Part shown: in pieces, positions 45,682 through 55,953 of the stretch
How positions within the stretch are numbered: position 1 is the stretch's first letter
How the letters are laid out: each line of letters starts with the position of its first letter
NCBI RefSeq assembly: GCF_963667045.1
Contig: NZ_OY762934.1
Coordinates: 4,346,501-4,410,500, forward strand
DNA: 64,000 nucleotides
Source of the DNA: an uncultured Cohaesibacter sp.
Lineage (GTDB): Bacteria; Pseudomonadota; Alphaproteobacteria; Rhizobiales; Cohaesibacteraceae
Direction: 5' to 3'
Translations under genes and position numbers: made by a program
The notes under the pieces: model-generated
What the model was told of the DNA's origin: nothing
Seen by the model: the letters and a program-made list of their open reading frames with translations, nothing else
Database searches by the model: none

Positions 45682-48600
45682 ACCAATGAAACTGAAGCAT
45701 ATCTCTGGCGATAGCTATTCTCAAAGAAGGTGAACAATTGATCGGTTCGCACGTCGAGCTCTTCATCGTCATACTTCGAAGCAGGCAAGCCGGTTCGCTC
45801 ATCATAAAGAAGGTCAAAGATCTCCTGCCGTAACCCATCACGCGTGGCTTGCTTTTGGAAAACATCGCTGACTTTTTCCATCTTGCTCTTGATCGCCTCG
45901 AGCACAGCTACCGAAGCCGACTTGATCTGCTTGATCTCATCCTTGGTGAGGTCCTCTCGGAACAGGAGGTCAAAAATTGGCTTCTGTTCGGCGGTCAGCC
46001 CGAGTGCAACATGGGACTGCGCCTCGGCTTCTATTTCCGCAGCAAGATTCATGAGAGCCTCGAAGGTGGCCTCGATCGTGTTCTTGTCCTTTTCTTTGTT
46101 GTAATCCTTGATGATCTTATCGAAGCGCTCTTCAAAATCGGTGAGCGTGGGATTGGCTGCCAGCATTTTCGCCAGCCTATTGCTAATCACTTCTCGAAGA
46201 TCCTGAGTATCGCTGGCCTTCCTCTCTCTCTTGGCAAATTCCTTGCGCAGAAGATCAAAATTCACTTTCGATATATCGAAGATACGTTCACCTTCGGTGT
46301 CCGGTGTAATCTGGATGGCGTCGGCCACAATCTCGTTGAGCTTCTTGATAATTGAGGTCGTGTCAGCTTCCGCCTTATCCTCCTGCAAGGAACTGTAGAT
46401 GTAGTTGATCGCTTGATATGAGTTCTTGAAGTCCTCAGCCCAGGCAAAGGTCAGGCAGGACTTGTATTTTCGGAAGACAGCCCGCGCAGCGATCTCAAAC
46501 CCTTTTCGTGTCTCGTCATTCTTGTTGATCGTCTCCTTGGCATCCTTCAGGGCCTTCAGCTTGTTGAACCCTTCCGCTTTCCGCAGGCGCTCCATATCAA
46601 AACCTTCGTCCCGAAGACGTTCATCCACCAGGGCGATGGCTTCGATGAGCTCGGTGCGAAGCTTTTCTTCAGGATTGACTGGATCGACCTCAGGAGCCGG
46701 TTGTCCCTCTTCTCCGCCCATGGCACCCCCGCCAGTGTGACCGGCGAAGGTTGCTAGAGCTTTCCGTAGATTCTTGAGAATGCCGCAATAGTCCACGATC
46801 AGGCCGTTATTCTTGCCCTCTTTCACGCGGTTCGCACGGGCTATAGCCTGCATCAGCGTGTGGGCTTGCAGTGGTTTGTCGAGATAGAGGGTAGAAAGCG
46901 AAGGAACATCAAAGCCCGTCAGCCACATGGCGCAGACGATCACGACGCGGAAAGGATGCTGCTCTCGCTTGAAGGCCGTCTCCACATCCAGCCGCTTTTC
47001 GACCTCGCGTCCGCCGACCAGTTCCTTGACCGTGAAACCATCCTTCATCCGCTTGCGGTGCGGAACGATGTCGAGCCCCCAGTCCTTGAATTTCTTGATC
47101 TCATTCTGCTCGTCACTGACCACCACGGCCATTTCCGTTTCCCGCATCCATGCGACCTGGGATTGGCGCTGGATCCGTTCCTGGTCATCCGTGATGGATT
47201 TGAGCTCAGCCTCAAGGGCATCAATGCGGGCTTTCCATTCTTCCTGGATGTAATTGTACATCCGGACGGCAGTGATCTTGTCGATTACGACAAACATCGC
47301 CTTGCCGCTTTCCCAGTTGGTTGAGAAATGCCAGGCGAAATCCTTCGCAATATGCTGCAAGCGCGGTTTGGCGGTCACAACATGATATTCACGTTTCAGA
47401 GCATCAGAGAGCTTGGCGGCAACATCCGCGTCTTCAATCTCGGCATCAGCAATCGCTTCGGCGAGCTGTTCATTGAGGTTGGCGCCAGCGATCTTCAGCT
47501 TGTCACCCCGCGCATCATAGAAGAGAGGCAAGGTCGCGCCGTCCACGATGGCATCTTGAAAGTCGTAGGTGGACAGGTATCCGCCGAAAACCTGTTTGGT
47601 TATCTCGTCATTGGCAAATAGAGGCGTTCCGGTGAACCCGATGAAGCTGGCATTAGGCAGCCCTTTGCGCATGTTCAGGGCCAACATGCCATATTGGGTC
47701 CGGTGTGCCTCGTCGGTGACGACGATCAGCTTGTCGCTGGTCGAATAGACGCCATTCTTTGCTTCATCATCGGTGAATTTCTGGATCATCGTGAAGATGA
47801 CCTTCTTCTGCTGCCCCAGCAGTTCACGCAAATTCTTGGCCGACGAAGCCCGGCAGGCGTCCTTGTCATTGTTGGCCAGCCCAACGGAGGCGAAGGTCTT
47901 GTAGATCTGATTGTCCAGATCCGTGCGGTCGGTCAGGATCAGGAAGGTGAAATCTCCGCCCAGCTTACGGTGCACCTTCTGTGCGAACATCGCCATCGAG
48001 AAGGATTTGCCTGACCCTTGTGTATGCCAGAAAACGCCCAGCTTGCGCTCCAGATCTTCGCGTGTCTTCACCGCCTCGACAGCGCGGTTCACGCCCAGAT
48101 ACTGGTGGTTCTTGGCGATGATCTTTGCCGGGCCATTCGCCGTGTCGGCAAACAGTATGAAGTTCTCGAACAGATCCATGAACCGCCGCTTGTCACAGAC
48201 GATTTTCAACAAAGCTTCCATCGGTAGCCGAGCGTTCCGCTTGTCCCTTTCATCGAGCTTCAGCCATTCTGCATAGTGCTCAAAGTCGGCGCTGATCGAA
48301 CCAAGCCTGCCCTCTTCGCCATTGGCGAGGATGACAAAGGCGTTGAAATGGAAGAGATGGGGGACTGTATCCTTGTAGTCGGTCAGATTTTCGACATAGG
48401 CGCGGCGCAGATCCTTGTCGGGACGCTTCAGTTCACAGAACAACAACGGCAACCCATTGACGAAGCCCACAATGTCGGCTCGTCGCCGATGGGCATACCC
48501 TCCGATCCACAGCTCACGGACACAAAGAAAATCGTTATTCTGAGGCGTCTCAAAATCGAACACGCGCAGATGTTCGATCTTTTGCTCGTCATCCTGGCGG

Positions 48601-48917
48601 AACTTCACCTGCACCCCGTCACGGATCAGGGTGTATTTCTCCTGATTTATCCTGATGAGGGACTGGGAGCCGAAGATCTCGGTGATCTTTTGCAAGGCCA
48701 TTTTGTAGGCCTCATCCGGCAGACCGGGATTGAGGGTCACCAGTGCTTCCGACAGATAGCGGGTCAGGATCGCTTCCTTGTCGGACTTGCGACCAAGGGT
48801 GCCCTCAGGGCCGTAGGTTTCCTGGTTCCACGCCATGACGGATCGCCAGCCATGCTCGGTGACCAGATAGTCAGACATCGTTTTCTGGACCAGTTGGTCT
48901 TCGGTGAATTCGTTCAT
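45678..48917 (-). CDS. hsdR: Type I restriction endonuclease subunit R
   Basis: A 1079-residue motor and nuclease subunit. The N-terminal PD-(D/E)XK nuclease is seen around RRADIVGFVNGLPLLFCELKRP. The translocase has Walker A QGSGKSFSMAMFAQK, the DEAH box VTDEAHRTQYG, and a later helicase motif MWLTGFDVPSLSTLYLDKPL with IARANRV. The C-terminal helical part binds the methylase complex. With HsdM and HsdS it cleaves unmodified DNA far from the recognition site. It is the last gene of the M-S-R operon, 15 bases after hsdS. The gene appears intact. Confidence 0.95.
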   Translation of the reverse strand: MNEFTEDQLVQKTMSDYLVTEHGWRSVMAWNQETYGPEGTLGRKSDKEAILTRYLSEALVTLNPGLPDEAYKMALQKITEIFGSQSLIRINQEKYTLIRDGVQVKFRQDDEQKIEHLRVFDFETPQNNDFLCVRELWIGGYAHRRRADIVGFVNGLPLLFCELKRPDKDLRRAYVENLTDYKDTVPHLFHFNAFVILANGEEGRLGSISADFEHYAEWLKLDERDKRNARLPMEALLKIVCDKRRFMDLFENFILFADTANGPAKIIAKNHQYLGVNRAVEAVKTREDLERKLGVFWHTQGSGKSFSMAMFAQKVHRKLGGDFTFLILTDRTDLDNQIYKTFASVGLANNDKDACRASSAKNLRELLGQQKKVIFTMIQKFTDDEAKNGVYSTSDKLIVVTDEAHRTQYGMLALNMRKGLPNASFIGFTGTPLFANDEITKQVFGGYLSTYDFQDAIVDGATLPLFYDARGDKLKIAGANLNEQLAEAIADAEIEDADVAAKLSDALKREYHVVTAKPRLQHIAKDFAWHFSTNWESGKAMFVVIDKITAVRMYNYIQEEWKARIDALEAELKSITDDQERIQRQSQVAWMRETEMAVVVSDEQNEIKKFKDWGLDIVPHRKRMKDGFTVKELVGGREVEKRLDVETAFKREQHPFRVVIVCAMWLTGFDVPSLSTLYLDKPLQAHTLMQAIARANRVKEGKNNGLIVDYCGILKNLRKALATFAGHTGGGAMGGEEGQPAPEVDPVNPEEKLRTELIEAIALVDERLRDEGFDMERLRKAEGFNKLKALKDAKETINKNDETRKGFEIAARAVFRKYKSCLTFAWAEDFKNSYQAINYIYSSLQEDKAEADTTSIIKKLNEIVADAIQITPDTEGERIFDISKVNFDLLRKEFAKRERKASDTQDLREVISNRLAKMLAANPTLTDFEERFDKIIKDYNKEKDKNTIEATFEALMNLAAEIEAEAQSHVALGLTAEQKPIFDLLFREDLTKDEIKQIKSASVAVLEAIKSKMEKVSDVFQKQATRDGLRQEIFDLLYDERTGLPASKYDDEELDVRTDQLFTFFENSYRQRYASVSLV

Positions 48918-48932
48918 AGCTGGATATTACAC

Positions 48933-50162
48933 CTAAACGGAAATGCGTCCATCCATCAAACGCGGAAGGAGAAGATCTCGGGCTTTGGCGAGTTTAGTAT
49001 TTTGCTCGTTCAACCGTTCAATCATCAAAAAGACAGGCTCAACTAAGGCATTGAAGGAAACTGTCAGATCGCGTGGCGGCAACAGAATTGGAAAATCAGG
49101 GAATGTCTTCAGCGGGATTCGGTTCACCGTAGCTCCCACCAAGGTTCGCGCAGAAATCACTTCCCGCCAACGTTCGCTGAACATCTGCAAATAGAGATAG
49201 TATCTGTAGTCATCCTTCGGCCTGATCAATGCCATCCTGCGCCCAAGACAGCATCGCAACTCCGCTGGAATCAAAGCATACCGATGGAGCGTTGCTTCGT
49301 ATGAAAAGACAATATCGCCCTTCTCTGGAGTAACGCGACGGGTCCACTTAGGAAATTCATCTTCAGAAACATGTCGAATTTCAGACAAGTCCACCCCGCC
49401 GCCTTCGCGGATGTTTTTGATCCCTAAGAAAACCGGCCCTTCCTCGCTCGGTTTAGGCGTCGCGTGAGGACCGTCAAACAAACCAATGTAGGTTTCTCTA
49501 ATACTGGTAAGTCCCCACCCTTCCGGCAGACCATCGATGAATTTGGTGGTCTCATGACCGGGGAAGCGGAAATGGACGAACCATTCGCGATAGAGAAGCC
49601 GTGCCGCCTGCTCCAACAACGCAATTCGACGCCGATTGTTCTCGATCAGATCGTCATAGGCCGAAAGCACTCCTGCAATCCGCTCTTGGGTGGGGAGATC
49701 GGGAACTAAGGCATTAACACGATAAATCCGTTCTGGCGCTGTGTGGCGCACCTTTGTTCCCGTCGCGCTTCCAGACAACTGACCGCGAACGGGAGCAGTG
49801 TTGAATAGGTGATACAAGTATTTTAGACAAGCTCTGGTTCCGTCCTTGATTGATATCAGGCCGATGCGCTGGTTATGCAAGAAGCGACCGCTCTCCGGGA
49901 TCAAAGCCGTGCTGCCAAGGAGACCTGGTCCCTGCTCTGTCATAGCAACAATGAGGTCGCTTTCATTGAGTATATAGTCGGCCGAGAATTGCCCTGAATA
50001 TGATCGATCTTTTCCAGGTCGCAACTTGAAGCCACCCTTTTCGAAAAAGTTACCGGGAGTGACGACTACATATTGGCCTTCGTCTTCGAAATGCTGGCTC
50101 TTAAATGCCCACCCGTGCTTTACTGTTATGAGATCGCCAAGCATGACATTTTCCCAACTCAT
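48933..50162 (-). CDS. hsdS: Type I restriction specificity subunit S
   Basis: A 409-residue protein with two target-recognition domains, each followed by a conserved helix ([42 protein letters not shown] in the middle, and a second at the C-terminus with [22 protein letters not shown]). It sets the bipartite DNA target of the system. The start overlaps the hsdM stop by ATGA. Both halves look intact, so a full recognition sequence is expected, but it cannot be read from sequence. Confidence 0.93.
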   Translation of the reverse strand: MSWENVMLGDLITVKHGWAFKSQHFEDEGQYVVVTPGNFFEKGGFKLRPGKDRSYSGQFSADYILNESDLIVAMTEQGPGLLGSTALIPESGRFLHNQRIGLISIKDGTRACLKYLYHLFNTAPVRGQLSGSATGTKVRHTAPERIYRVNALVPDLPTQERIAGVLSAYDDLIENNRRRIALLEQAARLLYREWFVHFRFPGHETTKFIDGLPEGWGLTSIRETYIGLFDGPHATPKPSEEGPVFLGIKNIREGGGVDLSEIRHVSEDEFPKWTRRVTPEKGDIVFSYEATLHRYALIPAELRCCLGRRMALIRPKDDYRYYLYLQMFSERWREVISARTLVGATVNRIPLKTFPDFPILLPPRDLTVSFNALVEPVFLMIERLNEQNTKLAKARDLLLPRLMDGRISV

Positions 50163-52192
50163 ACGATCAACTCCGCAAAATTCTCGGCGATGGTCTCGGC
50201 CAGCTCCGCCGCCTCGGCGTTCAGCGTTTCCAGTTCGTCGTGGATCTCCTTGATCGTCTCTTCGAAGTCGAAATCCTCGTCATCCTCTTCGGGCGCGACG
50301 CCCACATATCGGCCCGGTGTCAGGCTGTAGTCATTCGCGGCCAGCTCTTCCATATCCACCAGTTTGACCAGCCCGGCGACATCGCACAGCTGTCCTTCCG
50401 GAAAGCGCGACAAAAGCCAGTCCGCCTGACCGGTGAAATAGCGGAACCGCTTCAACGCGCCAGTTGGGGTCAGATGGATTTCCGGATCACCCGTCAGCGC
50501 CACACGGGCCACGTCAAGCGCCGCCAGATGCTTCTTGCCTTCGGCGGCTTTTTCTCCGGCAGCAATCGCTTCCTCCTGCGCCTTCTGCATCAGCTTGGCC
50601 AGATGGTCGATTTCCTTGATCAGGGCCTTTGCCTGATCCGCGATGGGCTGCATAGCCTTCAAGGCTTCCGTCAGAGCATCAATGGTTGCTTCGGGTTGCT
50701 CCAGCTTTGCTGCATTATCGGCATAGTCTTTTGCATCGGATGTCAGCTTGTCGATCCCTGCTTTCAACTCACTTGTGTCAGTGTGCGCTGTGAAATGAAC
50801 ACAGGCCTTTTCCAACACCTCAAGCAGTTCAGTGAAATCAGCCTGCTGCGCTTCGTCTCGCGCGGTGGAGAGGTAATCTTGCACCAATTGGGCAAAGCGG
50901 TCTTCCTGTCCACGATAGAGCCAGACAATCGCCGAGAGGTTCTTTTCCTGCTCGGGCGAAAAGTCGCAGATCTTGCGTGTTACCTTACGGAAGACCTGCC
51001 TTGCATCCAGCATCAAGACCTTATCACACAGATGCTCCGGCTTGCCCTTGTCCATGAACCAGATCTCGCAGGGCACAGTGCGCGTGTAGAAGAAGTTGCC
51101 CCGGATCGCGAGCATAACATCGATATCGCCGGTCTTGACCATCGCCTCGCGTACCTTGGCCTCCTGTCCACCAGCAGAAGAGGCCTGAGACGACATGACG
51201 ATGCCTGCACGGCCTGTGTCGGCCAGGTAGGAGTGGAAGAAGGACATCCAGACATAGTTGCCGTTGGACACCTTGCCGCCCTTGTTGACCCCGGGAAGAC
51301 CAAAGGAAAGACGGGGATCATCCTTCATCTTCTCGGCGTCGATCTCGTCGACGTTGAAAGGCGGGTTGGCCATGACATAATCAAACGGCCCCTGGGCCTT
51401 GTGCGGGTCTTCATAATAGCTGATGGCCTTCTCAATGCGGCCTTCAAGGCCATGCACAGCAAGGTTCATCTTGGCAAGGCGGATGGTGGTCGGGTTCTTC
51501 TCCATCCCGTAGAAGGTCAACTGTTCGTTCGGGTTCGCCTCCATTGCCTCAACGAAATGTGCGGACTGCACAAACATGCCGCCCGAGCCGCAAGCTGGAT
51601 CAATGACCTTGCCGCGTGTTGGCTCGATGATGTTGACGATGGTTTCCACGATGCTTCTTGGCGTGAAGAATTCCCCGTTATCGTGGGCCTTCAGGTCTGC
51701 AAACTGGGTGAGGAAATATTCGTAGATCTTCCCGAAGACATCGCCGTCGGCCTGTTGCAGGGCGGGGTCATTGAAGATCCGCAACACCTGGCGCAGAGCA
51801 TCTTCGTCAATCTCGGCATATTCCTGCTTCGGCAAAAGACCTTCGAGCGCCGTGTAGTCCTCCTCGATAGACTTCATTGCTGCGATGACAGCAGTGGAAG
51901 CGGCCTCGCCTTCCGGCAACCCAACCAGATAGTCGAACTGGGCTTCTTCACGCAGGAAGATCGATGACCGAGCAGAGAAATCTTCCTTGGTCAGAGCTCG
52001 CGTCTTGCCACCACGAGAGGGCAAGGTTGGGATGATCTCATCTCGGACCTTGAGGAAGCGGGAATAGGCGTGGCGCAGAAAGATCAGGCCCATGACCGGC
52101 ATGAAATATTCGTTGCTGGCGAAGTTCGAGTTGGCCCGTAGCGAGTCAGCAGCCGTCCAGAGGCGCTGTTCCAGTTTGCCAATATGCTCCAC
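50159..52192 (-). CDS. hsdM: Type I restriction adenine methyltransferase subunit M
   Basis: A 677-residue N6-adenine methyltransferase. The N-terminal helical domain is followed by motif I ([16 protein letters not shown]) and motif IV ([12 protein letters not shown]). The C-terminal part has a long helical region (about 480-600) that contacts HsdS. It begins with GTG at 52192 behind GAGAAGAGA. It is the first gene of the M-S-R operon. The AT-rich gap upstream (52193-52426) probably holds the promoter and the left part of the adjacent insertion sequence. Confidence 0.94.
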   Translation of the reverse strand: MEHIGKLEQRLWTAADSLRANSNFASNEYFMPVMGLIFLRHAYSRFLKVRDEIIPTLPSRGGKTRALTKEDFSARSSIFLREEAQFDYLVGLPEGEAASTAVIAAMKSIEEDYTALEGLLPKQEYAEIDEDALRQVLRIFNDPALQQADGDVFGKIYEYFLTQFADLKAHDNGEFFTPRSIVETIVNIIEPTRGKVIDPACGSGGMFVQSAHFVEAMEANPNEQLTFYGMEKNPTTIRLAKMNLAVHGLEGRIEKAISYYEDPHKAQGPFDYVMANPPFNVDEIDAEKMKDDPRLSFGLPGVNKGGKVSNGNYVWMSFFHSYLADTGRAGIVMSSQASSAGGQEAKVREAMVKTGDIDVMLAIRGNFFYTRTVPCEIWFMDKGKPEHLCDKVLMLDARQVFRKVTRKICDFSPEQEKNLSAIVWLYRGQEDRFAQLVQDYLSTARDEAQQADFTELLEVLEKACVHFTAHTDTSELKAGIDKLTSDAKDYADNAAKLEQPEATIDALTEALKAMQPIADQAKALIKEIDHLAKLMQKAQEEAIAAGEKAAEGKKHLAALDVARVALTGDPEIHLTPTGALKRFRYFTGQADWLLSRFPEGQLCDVAGLVKLVDMEELAANDYSLTPGRYVGVAPEEDDEDFDFEETIKEIHDELETLNAEAAELAETIAENFAELIV

Positions 52193-52426
52193 AGTGTGTC
52201 TCTTCTCTTTGGATTGTTGTTGTGGGGCAAGTTAGCGAGTCTGTATGTCTTGGACCAGCGGGACTTACAAGAAACTGTTGAAAGGTTTTTTAGGTAATTC
52301 AGCTGCACGCATGGAGAAATCAACTGGCGACCTGAATCCAATCTGAGAAACTGATAACGTACAGAGTTTTTCACACATTTGATTTTGAGCCCGTTTCCTT
52401 CAAGATGCATGAAGGGAGATTCGAGG

Positions 52427-53703
52427 ATGGCAGAAGATAGGGACGACCGAGTGATGGACAACGTCATTCGGATAGATGAAGGCCGTATTCGGGATCATCT
52501 GGGAGAGATGGTTCGCGGAACTGTCGAGGAAGCTCTCAATGCGATGCTCGATGCAGAAGCTGACCGTCTGTGCGGAGCCAGCCGCTACGAGCGCAATGAA
52601 GGCCGCCAGGATACACGGGCAGGCAGCTATGAGCGGTCCCTTCACACCAAGGCGGGCGAAGTGAAGCTGAGGATGCCGAAGCTGCGTCGCCAGACTTTCG
52701 AGACAGCCGTTATCGAGCGCTATCAGCGCCGGGAAAGCAGTGTCGAAGAGGCCTTGATTGAGATGTATCTGGCGGGCGTTTCTGTTCGCAGGGTTGAAGA
52801 TATCACCGAGGCCCTGTGGGGCACCCGGGTATCGCCAGGCACGGTTTCGAACCTGAACAAGAAGATCTACGCCAAGATCGTAGAATGGCGCCAGCGGCCC
52901 ATTGAGGGAGAGCATCCCTATCTTCATCTGGATGGGATCGTGATGTCTCGCTGCTGGTGGCCTGCGCGGTCAACAGGGACGGCTATCGGGAGATATTGGG
53001 CATCTGTGAGGGTGCCAAGGAAGACAAGTCCGGCTGGTCCTCATTCCTGCGGCATCTGGTCGACCGTGGTCTGAAGGGTGTTCAGCTGGTCATTTCGGAT
53101 GCCTGTCGGGGGCTTGTCGAGAGTATTGCGGATTATCTTCCTGATGCCCGTTGGCAGCGCTGCATGGTGCATTTCTATCGCAATGTCTTCAGCCACGTGC
53201 CTTCAGACAAGATGCGGGAAGTGACGCACATGCTCAAGGCCATTCATGCGCAGGAAAGCCGCAAGGCAGCCCAGGAGAAGGCGGATGCGGTCGTCGCAGA
53301 GCTTCGCGCAAAGCGCATGGTCCGGGCTGCTGAACTGATCGAGGAAAGCATCGGGGAGACACTCACCTACTATGCCTTCCCGGACAGTCACTGGCAAAAG
53401 ATCCGCACCAACAATCCGCTCGAGCGGATCATGAAGGAGATCCGGCGCCGCACGCGCGTTGTCGGGGCGTTTCCGGACGGGCAGTCATGCCTGAACCTGG
53501 CCGCGGCCAGGCTCAGGCATATAGCGGCCAGCAAATGGTCAACACGCAAATACACAAAAGACCGGACACTCTCGGAAGCGCAAATACTCATCGAGCAATG
53601 GAGGAAACACTACAACACGAAACGACCACACAGCGCACTGGGTTACAAACCACCGGCCCCGGAAGCCATCATCCAGATGGACCAAAGGCCACCAATGCAC
53701 TAA
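52427..53703 (+). pseudogene. IS256-family transposase, internally deleted and fused to an IS3-family tail
   Basis: The first part (52427 to about 52945) encodes a normal IS256-family N-terminus through HPYLHLDGIVM, which contains the first catalytic Asp. The match then resumes in another frame at SLLVACAVNRDGYREILGICEGAKEDKSGW, so about ten codons plus a frame are missing at the join near 52945. The second catalytic Asp (VISDACRGL) and the Glu (TNNPLERIMKEIRRRTRVVGAFP) follow. The normal IS256 end is lost after KWSTRKY; from about 53554 the frame continues as the C-terminus of an IS3-family OrfB. The gene cannot make a working IS256 transposase. Confidence 0.88.
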
Positions 53704-53742
53704 CATTTAAACCGGACCACTCAACTGGGGCTGATCATTTCA
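53554..53742 (+). mobile_element. IS3-family element remnant (OrfB C-terminus and right end)
   Basis: The last 49 codons encode EAQILIEQWRKHYNTKRPHS and ALGYKPPAPEAI, the hallmark end of IS3-family OrfB integrases, joined in frame to the IS256-family body. The bases after the stop (TTTAAACCGGACCACTCAAC onward, about 53706-53742) look like the right terminal region of such an element. The rest of the IS3 element is absent. Confidence 0.7.
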
Positions 53743-53795
53743 TAGCCTGTTGGAATACCAATAGAAGAAGTCATTTTTAAAACCTTTCAAAGCAA

Positions 53796-54197
53796 CTAAT
53801 AAAACATGTGTAGAGTTGGAAAGCGTGCTTTCCCGCAACATCCTTTAAAGAAGTGAGCTCTGAACCGGCTTCCTTCTTTTGTCACTGGATCCGCGGGTAA
53901 ACGAATTATCACCTCATTGGTGGCACCGGTTAGCAGAGCATTCAGATACCAATTAGGTACAAGCGAAGAGCCGATTCGATATATCCTGCAACATTCAGGA
54001 TGAGCGCGTAAATATATTCTAGCTTCTTCAATACTAGAAACCACCTTTTTTACGCCATCCCAATGTGTTGCATTATATATTCCAACAGAAATAAGCTCTT
54101 CGTTAGGGATATATCTCATTTGTGACCAACAAAAACCAGATATGTTTAAAAAGGCGACCAAGAATGGCACTGCGATTAGCATTTTTAGCCAATTCAA
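53796..54197 (-). CDS. Hypothetical exported or membrane-anchored protein
   Basis: About 133 residues with an N-terminal hydrophobic segment (MLIAVPFLVAFLNISGF) and three Cys in the body. The favoured start is TTG at 54197, with AGGAG 7 bases upstream; ATG 54182 is an alternative. Base composition is more A/T-rich than the core genome. No family is recognised. It lies between transposase remnants and may itself be truncated. Confidence 0.45.
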   Translation of the reverse strand: MNWLKMLIAVPFLVAFLNISGFCWSQMRYIPNEELISVGIYNATHWDGVKKVVSSIEEARIYLRAHPECCRIYRIGSSLVPNWYLNALLTGATNEVIIRLPADPVTKEGSRFRAHFFKGCCGKARFPTLHMFY

Positions 54198-54360
54198 ATC
54201 TCTTCTCCTAAGTAAAAAAATATAAAAATTCCGTTTAAGACTCCGGAATAAGAACAATTACTCATTATTATTCGTTCTGTATTGAAACTTTCAGAGCCGA
54301 AATAATAACTGTTTGATTCGTAAGTTCCTGAGAATTCATATCTGTTTAAAATTCCTACCG

Positions 54361-54457
54361 CGCCACCCGAAAGCGCTCTCAGGCTCTCTTGACTATTTTG
54401 TATTGCTCGACGGACTGTCTTTGTCGTCGTGGCGCTGCCGTGTAGAACTTGGCCCAT
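54361..54457 (-). pseudogene. IS481-family transposase fragment (N-terminus only)
   Basis: From ATG 54457 the frame reads MGQVLHGSATTTKTVRRAIQ, the characteristic start of IS481-type transposases, but identity ends after about 31 residues (NSQESLRALS). The expected HTH sequence does not follow; unrelated A/T-rich sequence begins instead. It is a decayed fragment. Confidence 0.75.
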
Positions 54458-54524
54458 AGTGCTTCCCTCCATTCAAATGAGAAAGGTGCACCATCAAAGC
54501 CTGGGATCAAACACCGAAAACTGT

Positions 54525-55022
54525 TCAGGATTGCAGGCGCGGATCTAGAGCGAAGCGTTCTTGTGCGACATCATCGTAATCAACCGCAGCTTTTGTCGCA
54601 TCGAATATCAGGTTCCAGCTGTGTGGCGACACCGCACTCGGTATCAAGATGAAACGGTGGTTCGACAGAAGCTGATCCCCGTACTGTTGCTGGTTTTTGT
54701 TTGGGGTGCAAGGACGTAACCAGTTTGGGTTTGGAATGGCGTTCGGCACCACGACGTGGATCTCTTTCGGATCGATAATGTGAGCTGATGTCAAAACATG
54801 CGGCTGCGTATCAAGGACGTGAAATCCCTTATGAACTGCGACCTCCAGCGTTGCCGTAGCAGGGTCGAGCGACGCATAGACCGCTCGGATACCGGGAGAG
54901 TTCCACCGTCCACCTACTTGGAAACTACCTTCTCCGGTGCTCCAGGTTGCGGAATGCTTCTCCGCATCAAGACGCCAGAAGCGGATTTCTCCGCTCCCAA
55001 GCGGTGGAGGCAACGATATCAT
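54525..55022 (-). CDS. RES-domain toxin (NAD+-degrading)
   Basis: A 165-residue RES-family toxin. The family residues are visible: Arg in IRFWRLD, GRWNSPG, the YASLDPATATLEVAVH helix with its Glu, and a Ser/Asn-rich C-terminal part. Members such as MbcT degrade NAD+ and stop growth. It overlaps the antitoxin gene by ATGA and is the second gene of the pair. Confidence 0.88.
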   Translation of the reverse strand: MISLPPPLGSGEIRFWRLDAEKHSATWSTGEGSFQVGGRWNSPGIRAVYASLDPATATLEVAVHKGFHVLDTQPHVLTSAHIIDPKEIHVVVPNAIPNPNWLRPCTPNKNQQQYGDQLLSNHRFILIPSAVSPHSWNLIFDATKAAVDYDDVAQERFALDPRLQS

Positions 55023-55489
55023 GCATAAACCCCGTACTCGATACGCGTAAGATAATCCTCAACGGCCTCCACCCCGACGGCAGTGCTAAGCAGGTCGATT
55101 GGCCGCCGTTGATCCAACCCGATCGCGGGCGCATTTAGCCACGTTTCAGCCGCTGCCTTAGTGCCGAATATGTCGGTCGCTCGGCCAAGAATCTCCGCGA
55201 ACTTCCAAGTCCGGTTGCTCTGATCAACGCTCAGAACGGCATCCGGAGCATCCTTCTTGCGACGCTGGAGAGTTCTCACGCTAATACCGATCGCCTTCTC
55301 CAGAACGGCATCAGTGGTCAAAAAGGCGACCTGAGACGTAAGATGTAGTAGGGCTGCCGAGGGCAAGCCCGACGTCAGAATATCGTGCGCTTCCAAGTTA
55401 TTGCGGATAGGCTTCCGGATGGTAGCCTTTCCACCTAGTAGAGCATAGGTGCGAGCAATGTCGTTTTCAGCTGATGCTATTTGGGCCAT
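55019..55489 (-). CDS. Xre/MbcA/ParS-type antitoxin
   Basis: A 156-residue antitoxin of the Xre-MbcA-ParS class that pairs with RES toxins. An HTH is seen in LEKAIGISVRTLQRRKKDAPDAVLS, and the C-terminal toxin-binding domain (FGTKAAAETWLNAPAIGLDQRRPIDLL) is typical. The start at 55489 has AGGAG 6 bases upstream; a longer frame to 55549 would include the promoter. It should repress its own operon through the palindromes just upstream. Confidence 0.87.
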   Translation of the reverse strand: MAQIASAENDIARTYALLGGKATIRKPIRNNLEAHDILTSGLPSAALLHLTSQVAFLTTDAVLEKAIGISVRTLQRRKKDAPDAVLSVDQSNRTWKFAEILGRATDIFGTKAAAETWLNAPAIGLDQRRPIDLLSTAVGVEAVEDYLTRIEYGVYA

Positions 55490-55504
55490 ACGAGTCTCCT
55501 GCGC

Positions 55505-55540
55505 GTCACGTGTCGTAAAAAACATGACATATGTCGTCAA
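55505..55540 (-). promoter_or_regulatory. Toxin-antitoxin promoter with palindromic operators
   Basis: On the minus strand TTGACG (55540-55535) is a -35-like hexamer. GACAT-ATGTC (55526-55535) is a perfect palindrome, and GACACGTGAC (complement of about 55505-55514) is a related one 20 bases on. Two similar palindromes over the promoter suggest autoregulation by the Xre-type antitoxin. Confidence 0.5.
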
Positions 55541-55680
55541 TAATTTCAAGACCGATCACTTAGATTGTCTACGCTTCCCCTTCTGTCGTCTCTAAAGGAA
55601 TGCTGTCTAAAAATTCCGTATCAAAAAGGGCCGCAATGAACATCCTCTTTGAGAGGCCCACCAGTCATCTGGTCGCTGGA

Positions 55681-55778
55681 AATGCTGCAGGTTGCTCGAA
55701 TGGCAGCAATGGGGAAGTCGCTTTAAGGATCATAACGATAGCTGAATGACCGGATTGGGCCACCATTGCAAATCACGT
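55681..55778 (-). repeat. Dispersed 98-bp intergenic repeat, full copy A
   Basis: Read on the minus strand it runs from CGTGATTTGCAATGGTGGCC through CCGGTCATTCAGCT and CTTCCCCATTGCTGCCATTC to TGCAGCATTT. The same blocks in the same order occur at 61727, 62745 and 63755. No coding potential is seen, and the rest of 55541-55953 has no gene. Confidence 0.65.
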
Positions 55779-55953
55779 GGCTAAAGGACCATCTTCACTT
55801 GGCAGTGTGCTGCACCAGTCCGCTGAAGCCCCTTTCAAGGCGTTTGCGGCCGGAGCAGAGATGTGGATCAGTCCACAGACACCTGACAAATTTTGTCAGT
55901 TGGGTTCGCGTACTCTTGAGCAATCTGGTAAATTGCTAAGGAGATAAAAACCA

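Noticed and set aside
50240-51967. A 575-codon open frame antisense to hsdM
   Set aside because: HsdM has all expected motifs on the minus strand; the opposite frame is a shadow.
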